Below, piece by piece: positions 26,130-34,465 of a DNA stretch of 64,000 nt. The notes under the pieces were generated by a model. That model was not told the origin of the DNA. It searched no databases and worked only from the letters and a program-made list of their open reading frames with translations. Both the position numbers and the translations under genes were made by a program. Source of the stretch: Mesorhizobium sp. BR1-1-16 (lineage in GTDB: Bacteria; Pseudomonadota; Alphaproteobacteria; Rhizobiales; Kaistiaceae); NCBI RefSeq assembly GCF_020165495.1, contig NZ_JAIUIE010000004.1:124001-188000 (forward strand), given 5' to 3'. Position 1 is the stretch's first letter. Each line of letters starts with the position of its first letter.

Positions 26130-27024
26130 TGGACGCAACTTTGCTTTCGGCGGCCGGCACCCGCGACTTGCGGGCGCTGCGGGCCCTCAGGACCGGATCA
26201 TTCGCCACCTGGAACCAGTTGCCGAGGATGGTTGCGGCGAGGGCGATCGACGCAATGACGAGACCTGGCCAGAGTGCGCTCCACCATGCGGTGGCGAGAT
26301 AGCGCTGCCCGTCAGAGACCATGAGACCCCAGGTGACGTCCGGCGGCTGGACGCCTATGCCGAGGAATGTCAGCGTCGATTCCGCAAGCATGACCTGGGC
26401 GAATTCGAGCGCCGCCACTGAGAAGAGCGTTGGCAGCGCCAAGGGCGCCATGTGCCGGACCAGGAGGTGCAGGCTGCTCGCGCCCATGACCCGGGAGGCG
26501 GAGACGAACGGCCGCTCGCGGATTTCCAGCGCCTGGCCGCGGGCGGTCCTCGCGAAGATCGGGATGCGTGTCACCGTGAGGATCATCACGACGACCGGAG
26601 GCGAAGCTCCGATGACAAACAGCACGACCATGGCCAGCAGCAGCGACGGGATGCTCATCAGCACATCGATCGCCCGCATGATGGCGGTGCTCCACCAAGC
26701 ATTGCTCAGCCCCGCGACGAGCCCTATGGCGGCGCCGATGACGAGCGACAAACTCACGGTGGCGAAGGAGATCGCCAGCGTCGTTCGCGCCGCGACCACG
26801 AGCCGTGCCAGCATGCTGCGGCCAAGCGCGTCACCGCCGAGCACATACCACCAGCCATGATCGAAGTGGAGCGGCGGAAGATGCCGCAGCCTTAGATTGG
26901 AGCGCATCAGGCTCGCATCGACGATCAGCGGGGCGACGAGCGCTACGACGACGACGGCAAGCAGATAGAGAGCCGCAACCAGCGCCGCCTTGTCATGGAC
27001 GAGACGTCCCAGCATCTGCCTCAT
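26122..27024 (-). CDS. Peptide-type ABC transporter permease (DppC-like)
   Basis: 300 aa. An N-terminal helix (AALVAALYLLAVVVVALVAP) is followed by the periplasmic loop with GGDALGRSMLARLVVAARTTL, the DppC/NikC signature, five further helices, and the EAA coupling loop around REIRERPFVSASRVMGASSLHLLVRHMAPLA. It overlaps the DppB-like gene by 4 bp and the ATPase gene by 8 bp. The C-terminal tail (RARSARKSRVPAAESK) is basic and cytosolic. The family imports di/oligopeptides, nickel or opines; the ligand here is unknown. Confidence 0.93.
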
Positions 27025-27953
27025 CGGCGTGCCTCCCCGCCGATCTGCACACGGGGATCGAGCCGCGCATACATGATGTCGATGGCGACGTTCATCGCAT
27101 AGACGACAACGGCGGCGAGCAGGATGCAGGCGATGGTCAGCGAAAAGTCGCGGTCGCGGATCGAATCGATCATGACCTTTCCGATGCCCGGAAAGCCGAA
27201 GATCGTCTCGATGACGACGGCGCCGTTGACGAGGCCGGTCGCCTGCACGCCGGCAATCGTTATCAGCGGCAGAAGCGAATTGCGGAGCGCATGCACGAAG
27301 ACCACGCGGGCATCGCTGGCGCCCTTGGCGAGCGCGGTCTTGGCATAGGGCGCGCTGAGGCTCGAAACCATGCTCGACCGGACGACTTGCGTCAGCACGC
27401 CGAGCGGTGTCAGCACCAGCACGCAGACGGGCAGGATCCAGTGCACCGGCGTGCCCATGCCGGAGGTCGGTACCCAGCCAAGCATCATCGCAAAGACAAA
27501 GATGGCGACCAGAGCGACCCAGAACGTCGGCGCGGACGCGGTGAAGATCGTCAGCGGACTGATCATGCGGTCGAACAGTCCGTTCGGCCGCATCGCCGCG
27601 AGCGAGCCGAGGACGATCGAGAGGACCAGCGCGATCGACATGGTGAAAAAGGCGAGCGTCAGCGTGATCGGAAATGCCTCGAGCGCGACTTCCATCGCCG
27701 GCCGCTGCTTGAACAGGGATTGGCCGAAGTCACCATGCGCGAGGTCGGAGACATAGTGGATGAACTGCACATAATAGGGGTCGTTGAAGCCGTGCAACGC
27801 TGCAAAGTCGGCGCGCGCCTGCGGCGAGGCCGACAGCGGCAGGTATTGATTGGTCGGATCTCCGGTCAGCCGCGTCATCGCAAAGACGATGAGCAGAAGC
27901 ATCAGAACGGCGTAAAGGCTCTGAAGCGCACGCCGCAGCACATATCGAGCCAT
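27021..27953 (-). CDS. Peptide-type ABC transporter permease (DppB-like)
   Basis: 310 aa. Six helices with the DppB pattern: an N-terminal helix (LYAVLMLLLIVFAMTRLTGDP), a large periplasmic loop ending DFGQSLFKQRPAMEVALEAFPITLTLA, and the EAA loop APYAKTALAKGASDARVVFVHALRNSLLPLITI, followed by GFPGIGKVMIDSI. It is the first permease after the binding protein. The GC hairpin at 27975-27998 separates it from that gene, and its ATG is preceded by GGGGAGGA. Confidence 0.93.
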   Translation of the reverse strand: MARYVLRRALQSLYAVLMLLLIVFAMTRLTGDPTNQYLPLSASPQARADFAALHGFNDPYYVQFIHYVSDLAHGDFGQSLFKQRPAMEVALEAFPITLTLAFFTMSIALVLSIVLGSLAAMRPNGLFDRMISPLTIFTASAPTFWVALVAIFVFAMMLGWVPTSGMGTPVHWILPVCVLVLTPLGVLTQVVRSSMVSSLSAPYAKTALAKGASDARVVFVHALRNSLLPLITIAGVQATGLVNGAVVIETIFGFPGIGKVMIDSIRDRDFSLTIACILLAAVVVYAMNVAIDIMYARLDPRVQIGGEARR

Positions 27954-27974
27954 ATCTCGTCCTCCCCGGACCTG

Positions 27975-27998
27975 ACGGCGGCCGAACCCGGCCGCCGT
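27975..27998 (-). terminator. Intercistronic hairpin after the peptide-binding protein gene
   Basis: ACGGCGGCCG and CGGCCGCCGT are perfect inverses over 10 bp around a 4-nt loop, placed between the binding-protein stop and the DppB-like start. No T run, so it probably stabilises the upstream mRNA or lets only part of transcription through. Confidence 0.75.
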
Positions 27999-28016
27999 AC
28001 AATGCGTCTATACGAC

Positions 28017-29543
28017 TTACTTGAACTGGATCTGGCTGATCTGAAGCTCTTGGTTGGTCGCGGCGGTCGGCGTGTAGGTGATGCGCGGACCAATCCGGGT
28101 ATCTGTCGTCTGGTGATAGAGGACGGCGTCGACGGCCATGTCATGCACCTTCTTGAAGACGTCACGGAAGATCTCGCCGCGTTCGGGATCGGTCGCGGCC
28201 AGGCCACGCTTGATCTCGCTATCGACCTCGGCGTCGTTCAGCTTCGAGGTGCCGCCCCAGGAAGCGTATTTGCCGACAAGGGTAAATCCGGCATCGCCGC
28301 TGTTGTTGTCATGCGACTCGAAGAGGATGTTGGCAGGCTGTCCGTCGCCGAACGGCTTGTAGAAGAACTTGTAGAATTCGGCCGATTCGAGAATCTGCAG
28401 GCGGACATTCAGGCCGGCGTCCTTCAGCATCTCGATCATCACGGTCGGCGCCTCGGTGCCCCCGGGCGAGCCATTGTTGACGATGAGCAGGATTTCGTTG
28501 TCGACGGGAACGCCGGCGGCGCGGGCCTCGGCAATCAGCGCGCGGGCCTTGTCCGGGTCGTACGGCCAGAACGGCACCGCGTCATTGTAGCCGTTGATCG
28601 TCGGCATCACCATGTTCTTGGCCGGTTGCCAGCTGGCGCTGAAGACGGTGCCGAGCATCGCCTGGCGGTCGAGGGCGTAATTGATCGCCTCGCGGACGCG
28701 GATGTCGTCGAGCGGCGGCTTGCCGATATCGAAGCGCAGGCGAACCGTCTCCGAATTGAGATAGCTGTGGTCGGTGTCCTTGTTGGTCGCGTCCTGTGGA
28801 GCGATGACCGGGGAGATGTCGGCCTCGCCATTGGCCACCATCGCCGCGCGGACGGCTGGCTCTTCGCGGAAGACGTAGGTCACCTTGCCGACTTGCGGCT
28901 TCTCGCCCCAATAGTCCGGATTGCGTTCCGTCGTGATGCTGCGGCCGGATGCCCACTCGACGAGCCGGTAGGGGCCGGTGCCGACCGGATTGCGAACGAG
29001 GGTGTGCGCATCGGTCGCCGGCGATTCGATGCCGACCATCGACATCAGCACAGGCATGATCGGGCTCGGCTGGGGGGTCTTCACGTCAACCGTCAGGTCG
29101 TCGACGGCCGTCAGGTCGACACCCATTCCCTCGAAATAGAGAACGCGGTTCGAGCAGGACAGGTTCGGATCCATCATCCGCTTGAAAGCCTGGATGAAGG
29201 CCGCGGCGTTGAGCGGCTTGCCATCATGAAACTTGACGCCCGGGCGAAGCTTGAAGCGCCACGTGGTGTCGTCGATGGTCGACCAGCTCTCGGCGAGGCG
29301 TGGGTCGACCTTGCCCGTCTGCTGGTTGATCTCGGTCACGGTCTCGACGATGTTCTCGCGGATCACCATGCCGACATTCTTCTTGGTCAGCTCGCAGGGA
29401 TCGAGCGTATCGGGCTCCTGCTCCTGCACGACGGTTATGGCGTCGTTCTGCTGCGCCAGCGCCGGGGCGCCGAAGCCCAGCACGACCGCGCTCGCCAGCA
29501 GGGTGGCTCCTAGAGCCTGTCTTGTTCTCAGCCGATTGGCCAT
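28017..29543 (-). CDS. Peptide-type ABC transporter substrate-binding protein (SBP_bac_5, DppA-like)
   Basis: 508 aa with a signal peptide (ALGATLLASAVVLGFGAPALAQQ). The mature start ITVVQEQEPDTLDPCE and the block RLAESWSTIDDTTWRFKLRPGVKFHDGKPL are characteristic of the DppA/OppA/NikA family; the later GTGPYRLVEWASG and VREAINYALDR also fit. It captures the ligand in the periplasm for the DppBC-DF importer. GAGGGAGGG precedes the ATG at 29543. It lies 102 bp after the first Rieske gene in the transcription direction, so it may have a weak internal promoter but is probably co-transcribed with the amidohydrolases. Confidence 0.94.
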   Translation of the reverse strand: MANRLRTRQALGATLLASAVVLGFGAPALAQQNDAITVVQEQEPDTLDPCELTKKNVGMVIRENIVETVTEINQQTGKVDPRLAESWSTIDDTTWRFKLRPGVKFHDGKPLNAAAFIQAFKRMMDPNLSCSNRVLYFEGMGVDLTAVDDLTVDVKTPQPSPIMPVLMSMVGIESPATDAHTLVRNPVGTGPYRLVEWASGRSITTERNPDYWGEKPQVGKVTYVFREEPAVRAAMVANGEADISPVIAPQDATNKDTDHSYLNSETVRLRFDIGKPPLDDIRVREAINYALDRQAMLGTVFSASWQPAKNMVMPTINGYNDAVPFWPYDPDKARALIAEARAAGVPVDNEILLIVNNGSPGGTEAPTVMIEMLKDAGLNVRLQILESAEFYKFFYKPFGDGQPANILFESHDNNSGDAGFTLVGKYASWGGTSKLNDAEVDSEIKRGLAATDPERGEIFRDVFKKVHDMAVDAVLYHQTTDTRIGPRITYTPTAATNQELQISQIQFK

Positions 29544-29645
29544 CTGATTGTCCCTCCCTCGAAATCTGTTTGTTGTTGAACCGAACCGCGCCGTTTCTGC
29601 CGTCCGGGCTCCTCCGCCCTGTTCGCGGCCGCCCAGAAGCCCGGC

Positions 29646-30056
29646 TCAGGCTTCCACGAGCACATAGGTCCCGTCCGTCTTGACCGGGAACGTCTCGGCC
29701 ACATAGGGGCCTTCGATCAGCTTCCCGCTCCTGACTTCCGTCTTGAAGCTGCGAACCTTGACCCGGTTGGGTTCGCACCACGATTTGCCGGTCCGCACAT
29801 CGAATTCCCAGGCATGCCAGGGGCAACGGATCACGTTGCGGCTCGGGTCGAAATCGTAGATCCCCGGCTCGGTCGACGTGACGGCGACGGTCAGCAGCCC
29901 GTTGCAGAGGTCCGCGCCCTGATGCGGGCAACGGTTGAGCAGCGCATAGAACTCGCCCTCGACGTTGAACACGGCGACCGCCCGCCCGTTCACCTCGATG
30001 ACCCGGCGCGAGCCCGGCGGCATGTCTTCGATCGCCGCGACGACGTGATAGGCCAT
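29646..30056 (-). CDS. Rieske [2Fe-2S] ferredoxin, cassette copy 1
   Basis: 136 aa. The cluster ligands are C43 and H45 in CPHQG and C78 and H81 in CPWHAWEFD, with 32 residues between the two motifs against 16 in the compact Rieske protein at 36801. The insertion (about residues 51-77) contains GIYDFDPSRNVIR. It closely resembles the protein at 34046, with all four ligands at identical positions. It has no catalytic iron domain, so it is an electron carrier, not an oxygenase. It follows amidohydrolase A by 5 bp. The partner it reduces is not obvious in the window. Confidence 0.92.
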   Translation of the reverse strand: MAYHVVAAIEDMPPGSRRVIEVNGRAVAVFNVEGEFYALLNRCPHQGADLCNGLLTVAVTSTEPGIYDFDPSRNVIRCPWHAWEFDVRTGKSWCEPNRVKVRSFKTEVRSGKLIEGPYVAETFPVKTDGTYVLVEA

Positions 30057-30061
30057 GACGG

Positions 30062-31162
30062 TCAGAGTCCGTAGAGCGTGTGGGCATTGCGGAAGCGGAT
30101 GTGGTCGCGCTGCTCGGCCGAAAGCGAAGGCGGCAGGCCGAACTTCGGATCATCGAAATCCCAGTGCGGATAGTCGCTGGCGAAGAGCAGCCGGTCCCAG
30201 CCGATATCGGCCATCGTCTGCGCAACCGCCTGCGGCTGCGGCGCCTCTTCCATCGGCTGTGTGCTGATCCAGACCCGCTCGCGGATATATTCGGACGGCG
30301 GCCGCTTCACATGCGGAACCTCGTCGCGCATCCGGTGCCAGGCGCGGTCGAGCCGCCAGGCAAGGGCGGGAAGCCAGCCGAAACCCGCCTCGATGACAAC
30401 GAAGCGCAAGTCCGGATAGCGGTCGAACACGCCTTCGAAGATCATACTGGCGATCGACGCTTGGCAACCGGCCGGATGGGCGGCGCCTTCCTCGATATAG
30501 TAGGAAGGCCAGCCGCTATTGGTGGACGGAAAGCCGCTATAGCCGAACACATGTGTCGCGACCGGCAGCCCCGCCTCGGAGGCGGCCTCGAAGATGGGCC
30601 AGTAGCGGCGCTTGCCGAGCGGCTCGCTGGTTCGGCTCAGCAACAGCACATGCGCGAAATCGGGTTGGCCGGCGCGCTTGCGGATTTCCTCGCGCGCCGC
30701 CTCGCCATCCTCATAGGGGACAAGGACCGACGCCTTCAGCCGCGGCTCCTGGCTGGTCCAGGCGTCGACGAGCCAGTCGTTCGTTGCCGAGCAAAGCGCG
30801 GCGCTGAAGGCTGAGTTCTGGTCGCCGCCGGACGGGCTGAGCGGATTGAGAATGCCCATCGTGATGCCGTGATGGTCGAGATGCTGGCGCCGCATCAATG
30901 CAAGGTCGCTGCCCGGCGGTCCGGATTCAGGCCAGGCGTCGCGCCGGGCGGCACCCGGCACGATCTTCGGAAACGGCGTTCCCTTGGCGAAGCCGTGCCG
31001 GGACCTCAGGCCGTAAGTCTGCAGATAGTCCCACCAGCGCAGGCTGAGATAGGGACGCAGATCCGCCGCCGAGCGCAGCGCCGGATGGATGTCGCAATCG
31101 ACGAGGGCCGTGGCCTGACGCGCCGACGACTTGTCGGCCGTGTCGGTGAGGGCGATGTTCAT
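30062..31162 (-). CDS. Amidohydrolase family protein A (ACMSD-type TIM barrel)
   Basis: 366 aa of the amidohydrolase-2 family, which includes ACMSD, gamma-resorcylate decarboxylase and 4-sulfomuconolactone hydrolase. Metal-site candidates are D and H in VDCDIHP (22-28), H in VATHVFG (near 210), and D in FASDYPHWDFDD near the C-terminus. The segments PRLKASVLVPYEDGEAA and GWPSYYIEEGAAH define its subgroup. It starts 4 bp inside the end of amidohydrolase B (ATGA overlap), so the two are made together and may form a heteromer. It is the paralogue of protein C at 34458. Reaction unknown: hydrolysis or decarboxylation of a ring-derived acid is the family range. Confidence 0.88.
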   Translation of the reverse strand: MNIALTDTADKSSARQATALVDCDIHPALRSAADLRPYLSLRWWDYLQTYGLRSRHGFAKGTPFPKIVPGAARRDAWPESGPPGSDLALMRRQHLDHHGITMGILNPLSPSGGDQNSAFSAALCSATNDWLVDAWTSQEPRLKASVLVPYEDGEAAREEIRKRAGQPDFAHVLLLSRTSEPLGKRRYWPIFEAASEAGLPVATHVFGYSGFPSTNSGWPSYYIEEGAAHPAGCQASIASMIFEGVFDRYPDLRFVVIEAGFGWLPALAWRLDRAWHRMRDEVPHVKRPPSEYIRERVWISTQPMEEAPQPQAVAQTMADIGWDRLLFASDYPHWDFDDPKFGLPPSLSAEQRDHIRFRNAHTLYGL

Positions 31163-32229
31163 AGGCGCGTCTCCCTGAGCCGTGGGTAGGTCGCCAGCGG
31201 GTTCTGGACCGCCATCTTCTCGATCGAGATGGCGCTGAGACCGGCGGGAACGACCTCATCATTGTCGAACTGCCAATGCGGGTAGTCCGAAGCGAACAGC
31301 AGCATCTCGTCCGACTGGAACTGGTCGATGATCCGCCCGACCGTCTCCACGTCATCGGGCGCGTCCAGCGGCTGTGCGGTGAGGCGTATGTGATCGCGGG
31401 CGATTTCGAGCGGTGGGCGGTCGACCCAGGGGACCTCGCTGCGCGTTCCGCGCCAGAACTTGGTCAATCGCCACAGGAACGGCGTGAACCACGACACGCC
31501 GGATTCGATCATCACGACCTTGAGATTCGGGAACTTGCTGAACACGCCCTCGCAGATTAGGCTGCCGAGCTGGCCCTGGAAGCCAAGCGACTGGGCGGCA
31601 TAGTCCTCGACATAGTAGCTCGGCCAGCCGACCGGCGTGACCGGGAAGCGATAGGCGCTGCCGGCATGGATTCCGATCGGCAGTCCGTGCCGCTCGGCCG
31701 CCTTGTAGATCGGCCAGTAGTGCCGGCGTCCGAGCGGCGCCTCGGCCATGACCGGCATCAGGACCTGGACGAAACGCCGGTCGGCAGCGCAGCGATCGAT
31801 CTCGTCGGCGGCGCGCTCGGGGTTCTGCCACGGGACGATGATCGAGGCGCGCATGCGCGGATCGGCGTCGAGCCACTCCGCCGCCATCCAGTCATTCACC
31901 GCCGTCGCGAGCGCGACGGCCATGTCCTCGCTCAGCACCATGTGGACGCCGTAGATGCAATTGCCGATCGCATGGCCGAGCTGCCAGCGGTCCATGACCG
32001 CCTTGCGATAGCGATCGATGCCTGCAGGGGGCGCGCCCGCATCATCGCGCCAGTCGGGGCGCGCGGTGATCGGCGCCCGCTGCGGATAGGCGTTGGATTC
32101 GAAGCCTGGGATTCCGCGCGATTCAACTGCCTCGCGCCAGTTCGCTGGCAGATGCGGCACGAGAGCCTTCAGCTCCGGAACGACGGGATGCATGTCGCAA
32201 TCGATGGCTCCCAAATTCTGGAGATTCAT
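31159..32229 (-). CDS. Amidohydrolase family protein B
   Basis: 356 aa, same superfamily as A but a different subgroup. Metal-site candidates are D and H in AIDCDMHP (8-15), H in IGIHAGSAYRFP (near 200) and D in FASDYPHWQFD. The blocks DPRMRASIIVPWQNPERAADEI, DRRFVQVLMPVM and PLGRRHYWPIYKAA are shared almost word for word with protein D at 35585, showing that B and D are paralogues. It overlaps A by 4 bp. It follows the ferredoxin reductase gene by 55 bp. Cytosolic; no signal peptide. Confidence 0.88.
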   Translation of the reverse strand: MNLQNLGAIDCDMHPVVPELKALVPHLPANWREAVESRGIPGFESNAYPQRAPITARPDWRDDAGAPPAGIDRYRKAVMDRWQLGHAIGNCIYGVHMVLSEDMAVALATAVNDWMAAEWLDADPRMRASIIVPWQNPERAADEIDRCAADRRFVQVLMPVMAEAPLGRRHYWPIYKAAERHGLPIGIHAGSAYRFPVTPVGWPSYYVEDYAAQSLGFQGQLGSLICEGVFSKFPNLKVVMIESGVSWFTPFLWRLTKFWRGTRSEVPWVDRPPLEIARDHIRLTAQPLDAPDDVETVGRIIDQFQSDEMLLFASDYPHWQFDNDEVVPAGLSAISIEKMAVQNPLATYPRLRETRL

Positions 32230-32284
32230 TTCGCTGCGCCCTTCCGCCCGAACATCTGGTTGTTCCGATGCATGATTCCTCCGC

Positions 32285-33520
32285 TTATTCCGCGGCCGCG
32301 ATCAGCTTCGCCGCGGCTCCGATGTCGAAATCGGGATCGGCGGCCTGTGCGGCTGTGATGGTCATGCCGGCGCCGAGCAGTCGGCGCGCGGCCATGTGGG
32401 TTCTGGCATTGTTGATCGACTCGACGCCGACGAGGCGCCCCCGGCGAAAGCAGAAGACCGTCAGCCGTCCATCAGGTCCGTCGCGTCGCGAGACCGCGAG
32501 GTCGTGCCCCTGCGTGATGCCGGCGATCTGCAGTTTCAGCTCATACTGGTCGCTCCAGAACCAGGGCAGCGCCGTGTAGCGCGCCTTGCCTCCGGTGAGC
32601 GCGGCCGCCACCGTACGGCCCTGGTCGGTCGCGTTCTGGACCGACTCGATGCGCATCGATGCCCCGGCATGGGTGTTCGGATGGTGGGCGCAGTCGCCGA
32701 CCGCATAAATGCCCGGCACGGCCGTCGCGAGGCCGGTATCGACTTGGATGCCTTCGCGGTTGCCGATGCCGATATCGCCGGCAAGCTCAGCATTCGCTAT
32801 CGCACCGACTGCGATCAGCACGAGATCCGCGGGAACGCGGAGACCAGCCTTCGTTACGACCGCGCTGACGCGCGTCTGTCCCTCGATCGCAAGGACGCTG
32901 TCGCCCGTCACGATCGTGACGCCGCGCCTGCGGTGCTCCGCCGCCAGCTGGTCGGCCGTCTCGGCGGAGACGGCGCGGCCGAGGATGCGGGGAGCCGCCT
33001 CGATCACGGTCACCTGCCGGCCCTCGCCTGCCGCGACCGCGGCGAATTCGAGCCCGATCATGCCGCCGCCAATGATCGCCACATGGTCGGCGCCCTGAAG
33101 CGCTTCGCCGAGCCGGAGCGCATCGTCGAGGCTGCGAAGCGTCATGACGCCGTCGAGATCCCGCCCCGGTATCGGCGGCACCAGCGGCCGGGCACCGGTG
33201 GCCAGCACCAGAGCGTCGTAGTCAATCACCGCTCCATCTGCGGTCACGACCCGGCGCTCATTCGGGGCGAGGGTGGCGATGCGCGTATCAGGAACGAACT
33301 CGATCCGCCGGTCCTCGAAGAAGCGTGCCGACCGCAGCACCTGCAGCGCCGCTCCGCCCGGCTTCGCCAGCGTCTTGGACAAGGGCGGGCGGTGATAAGG
33401 CAGATGCGCCTCGTCCGAGATCATGACGATACGGCCGTCATAGCCGTTGTCCCTGAGCGAGGCGGCCGTCTGGACGCCGGCATGGCTGGCGCCGATGATG
33501 AGCGTGGTTGCGGCCGCCAT
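32285..33520 (-). CDS. FAD-dependent ferredoxin reductase
   Basis: 411 aa, the length of putidaredoxin/rubredoxin/BphA4-type reductases. FAD loop GASHAG (10-15, with S-H replacing the usual GxG middle), the PYHRPPLSK segment near 41-49 that packs on the flavin, ATGARP near 110, the NAD loop GGGMIGLEFA near 150, and the C-terminal FAD motif YAVGDCAHHPN. It passes electrons from NAD(P)H to the ferredoxin encoded immediately upstream, with which it overlaps by one base. Family partners normally feed a cytochrome P450 or a Rieske oxygenase, neither of which is present in the window. Confidence 0.94.
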   Translation of the reverse strand: MAAATTLIIGASHAGVQTAASLRDNGYDGRIVMISDEAHLPYHRPPLSKTLAKPGGAALQVLRSARFFEDRRIEFVPDTRIATLAPNERRVVTADGAVIDYDALVLATGARPLVPPIPGRDLDGVMTLRSLDDALRLGEALQGADHVAIIGGGMIGLEFAAVAAGEGRQVTVIEAAPRILGRAVSAETADQLAAEHRRRGVTIVTGDSVLAIEGQTRVSAVVTKAGLRVPADLVLIAVGAIANAELAGDIGIGNREGIQVDTGLATAVPGIYAVGDCAHHPNTHAGASMRIESVQNATDQGRTVAAALTGGKARYTALPWFWSDQYELKLQIAGITQGHDLAVSRRDGPDGRLTVFCFRRGRLVGVESINNARTHMAARRLLGAGMTITAAQAADPDFDIGAAAKLIAAAE

Positions 33521-33843
33521 CAGACTTGCCTCTCCGGCAGTGTCACGACCAGCCCGTCCAACCCGGCGGTGACGGCGATCTGGCAGCCGAGGCGGCTGTT
33601 CGGCTGCCTTTCGCTGGCGGCGAAATCGAGCATCTCGTCTTCGACCGGGCTGACCTCACCAACCAAGGGCAGGAAGGCCTCGTCGACATAGACATGGCAG
33701 GTCGCGCAGGAGGCGGAGCCGCCACACTCGGCGACGATGCCGTCTATGCCGTTGGCGATGGCGCCCTGCATCACCGAATCGCCGGCGCGGACATCGACCG
33801 AATGGGCAACGCCTGACGGCGACAGATAGGTCACGCGCGGCAT
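33520..33843 (-). CDS. [2Fe-2S] ferredoxin, putidaredoxin/adrenodoxin type
   Basis: 107 aa from the ATG at 33843 (MPRVTYLSPSG), the family start. Cysteines C40, C46, C49 and C87 give C-x5-C-x2-C-xn-C, which separates this class from plant-type ferredoxins. It takes electrons from the reductase just downstream. The frame stays open to an ATG at 33903, but the strong ribosome site GGGAGGAAGG near 33930 serves neither: it is spaced for an ATG at 33920 in another frame, whose 29-codon reading frame ends just past the ferredoxin ATG (stop at 33831-33833). That small frame may be a leader that couples translation into the ferredoxin. Confidence 0.92.
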   Translation of the reverse strand: MPRVTYLSPSGVAHSVDVRAGDSVMQGAIANGIDGIVAECGGSASCATCHVYVDEAFLPLVGEVSPVEDEMLDFAASERQPNSRLGCQIAVTAGLDGLVVTLPERQV

Positions 33844-33995
33844 GCCGTCGACGCCCGTTGCAGCTGGACTTCGTGACGGGACGTCGCGCAGGCAGTTGGC
33901 CATGCGGAACTCATCGGCATGCTGTCACCCTTCCTCCCGGATCGGCGCGGCTGGTGCCGCTGTCGTTCCAGCCATCAGACCTGAGGAAAGGCTGT

Positions 33996-34028
33996 ACTGA
34001 TAGGATCAGTATATTTGAATATCGATAT
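33996..34028. promoter_or_regulatory. Cluster of three AT-rich palindromes upstream of the ferredoxin gene
   Basis: ACTGAT-AGG-ATCAGT (33996-34010), ATATT-TG-AATAT (34011-34022) and ATATCGATAT (34019-34028) follow each other in the gap between Rieske copy 2 and the ferredoxin. The minus strand reads TATACT within it, a plausible -10. This AT-rich patch contrasts with its GC-rich surroundings and probably marks an internal regulated promoter for the ferredoxin-reductase-amidohydrolase B-A part. Confidence 0.5.
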
Positions 34029-34045
34029 GAACAGATCGGTGACGA

Positions 34046-34465
34046 CTACAGCGACAGGAGGAGGTACTCCCCCTCCGGCTTGACGTCGAAGGTCTCGACG
34101 CCCTTCACGTCGTCGAGGCTTTCGATCTCTTTGCCGCCGGCTACGGCAAGGGCAAATTGAGCGACTTTCACCGCGTCCGGCCTGCAGCGGGACCGGCCCG
34201 TGCGGATGTCGAATTCCCAGCCGTGCCAGGGGCACCGGATGATCTCGCCCTGTCGGCTGTAACGATAGTCCGCCGGCCGGTCGGATTCCGCGAGCCCGGC
34301 CTGGTAGCCGTTGAAAAGGCTGCCGCCTTGATGCGGACAGGTGTTCAATAGCCCGAACCACTCCTCTCCCAGCCTGAAAATCACGACAGGTCGCCGGTTG
34401 ACCTCCACCAGCATGCGGCCGCTTGCGGGAAAATCCTCGATCTTGCAGACGACATATCTAGCCAT
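34046..34465 (-). CDS. Rieske [2Fe-2S] ferredoxin, cassette copy 2
   Basis: 139 aa. C43 and H45 (CPHQG), C78 and H81 (CPWHGWEFD), with the same 32-residue inter-motif loop as copy 1 at 29646. The two share MA-YVV--IEDFP-type beginnings and the IRCPWH-WEFD-RTG block, so they are paralogues that moved with their amidohydrolase neighbours. The ATG at 34465 overlaps the end of amidohydrolase C by 8 bp; four upstream in-frame codons are ignored. It is an electron carrier or an electron-accepting regulatory subunit; target unknown. Confidence 0.92.
   Translation of the reverse strand: MARYVVCKIEDFPASGRMLVEVNRRPVVIFRLGEEWFGLLNTCPHQGGSLFNGYQAGLAESDRPADYRYSRQGEIIRCPWHGWEFDIRTGRSRCRPDAVKVAQFALAVAGGKEIESLDDVKGVETFDVKPEGEYLLLSL

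Noticed and set aside
26805-29513. A very long plus-strand open frame (about 900 codons) across the peptide importer genes
   Set aside because: It is antisense to genes with clear motifs; the frame is open because of high GC and strong third-position bias, and its product is low-complexity and rich in Arg/Asp/His.
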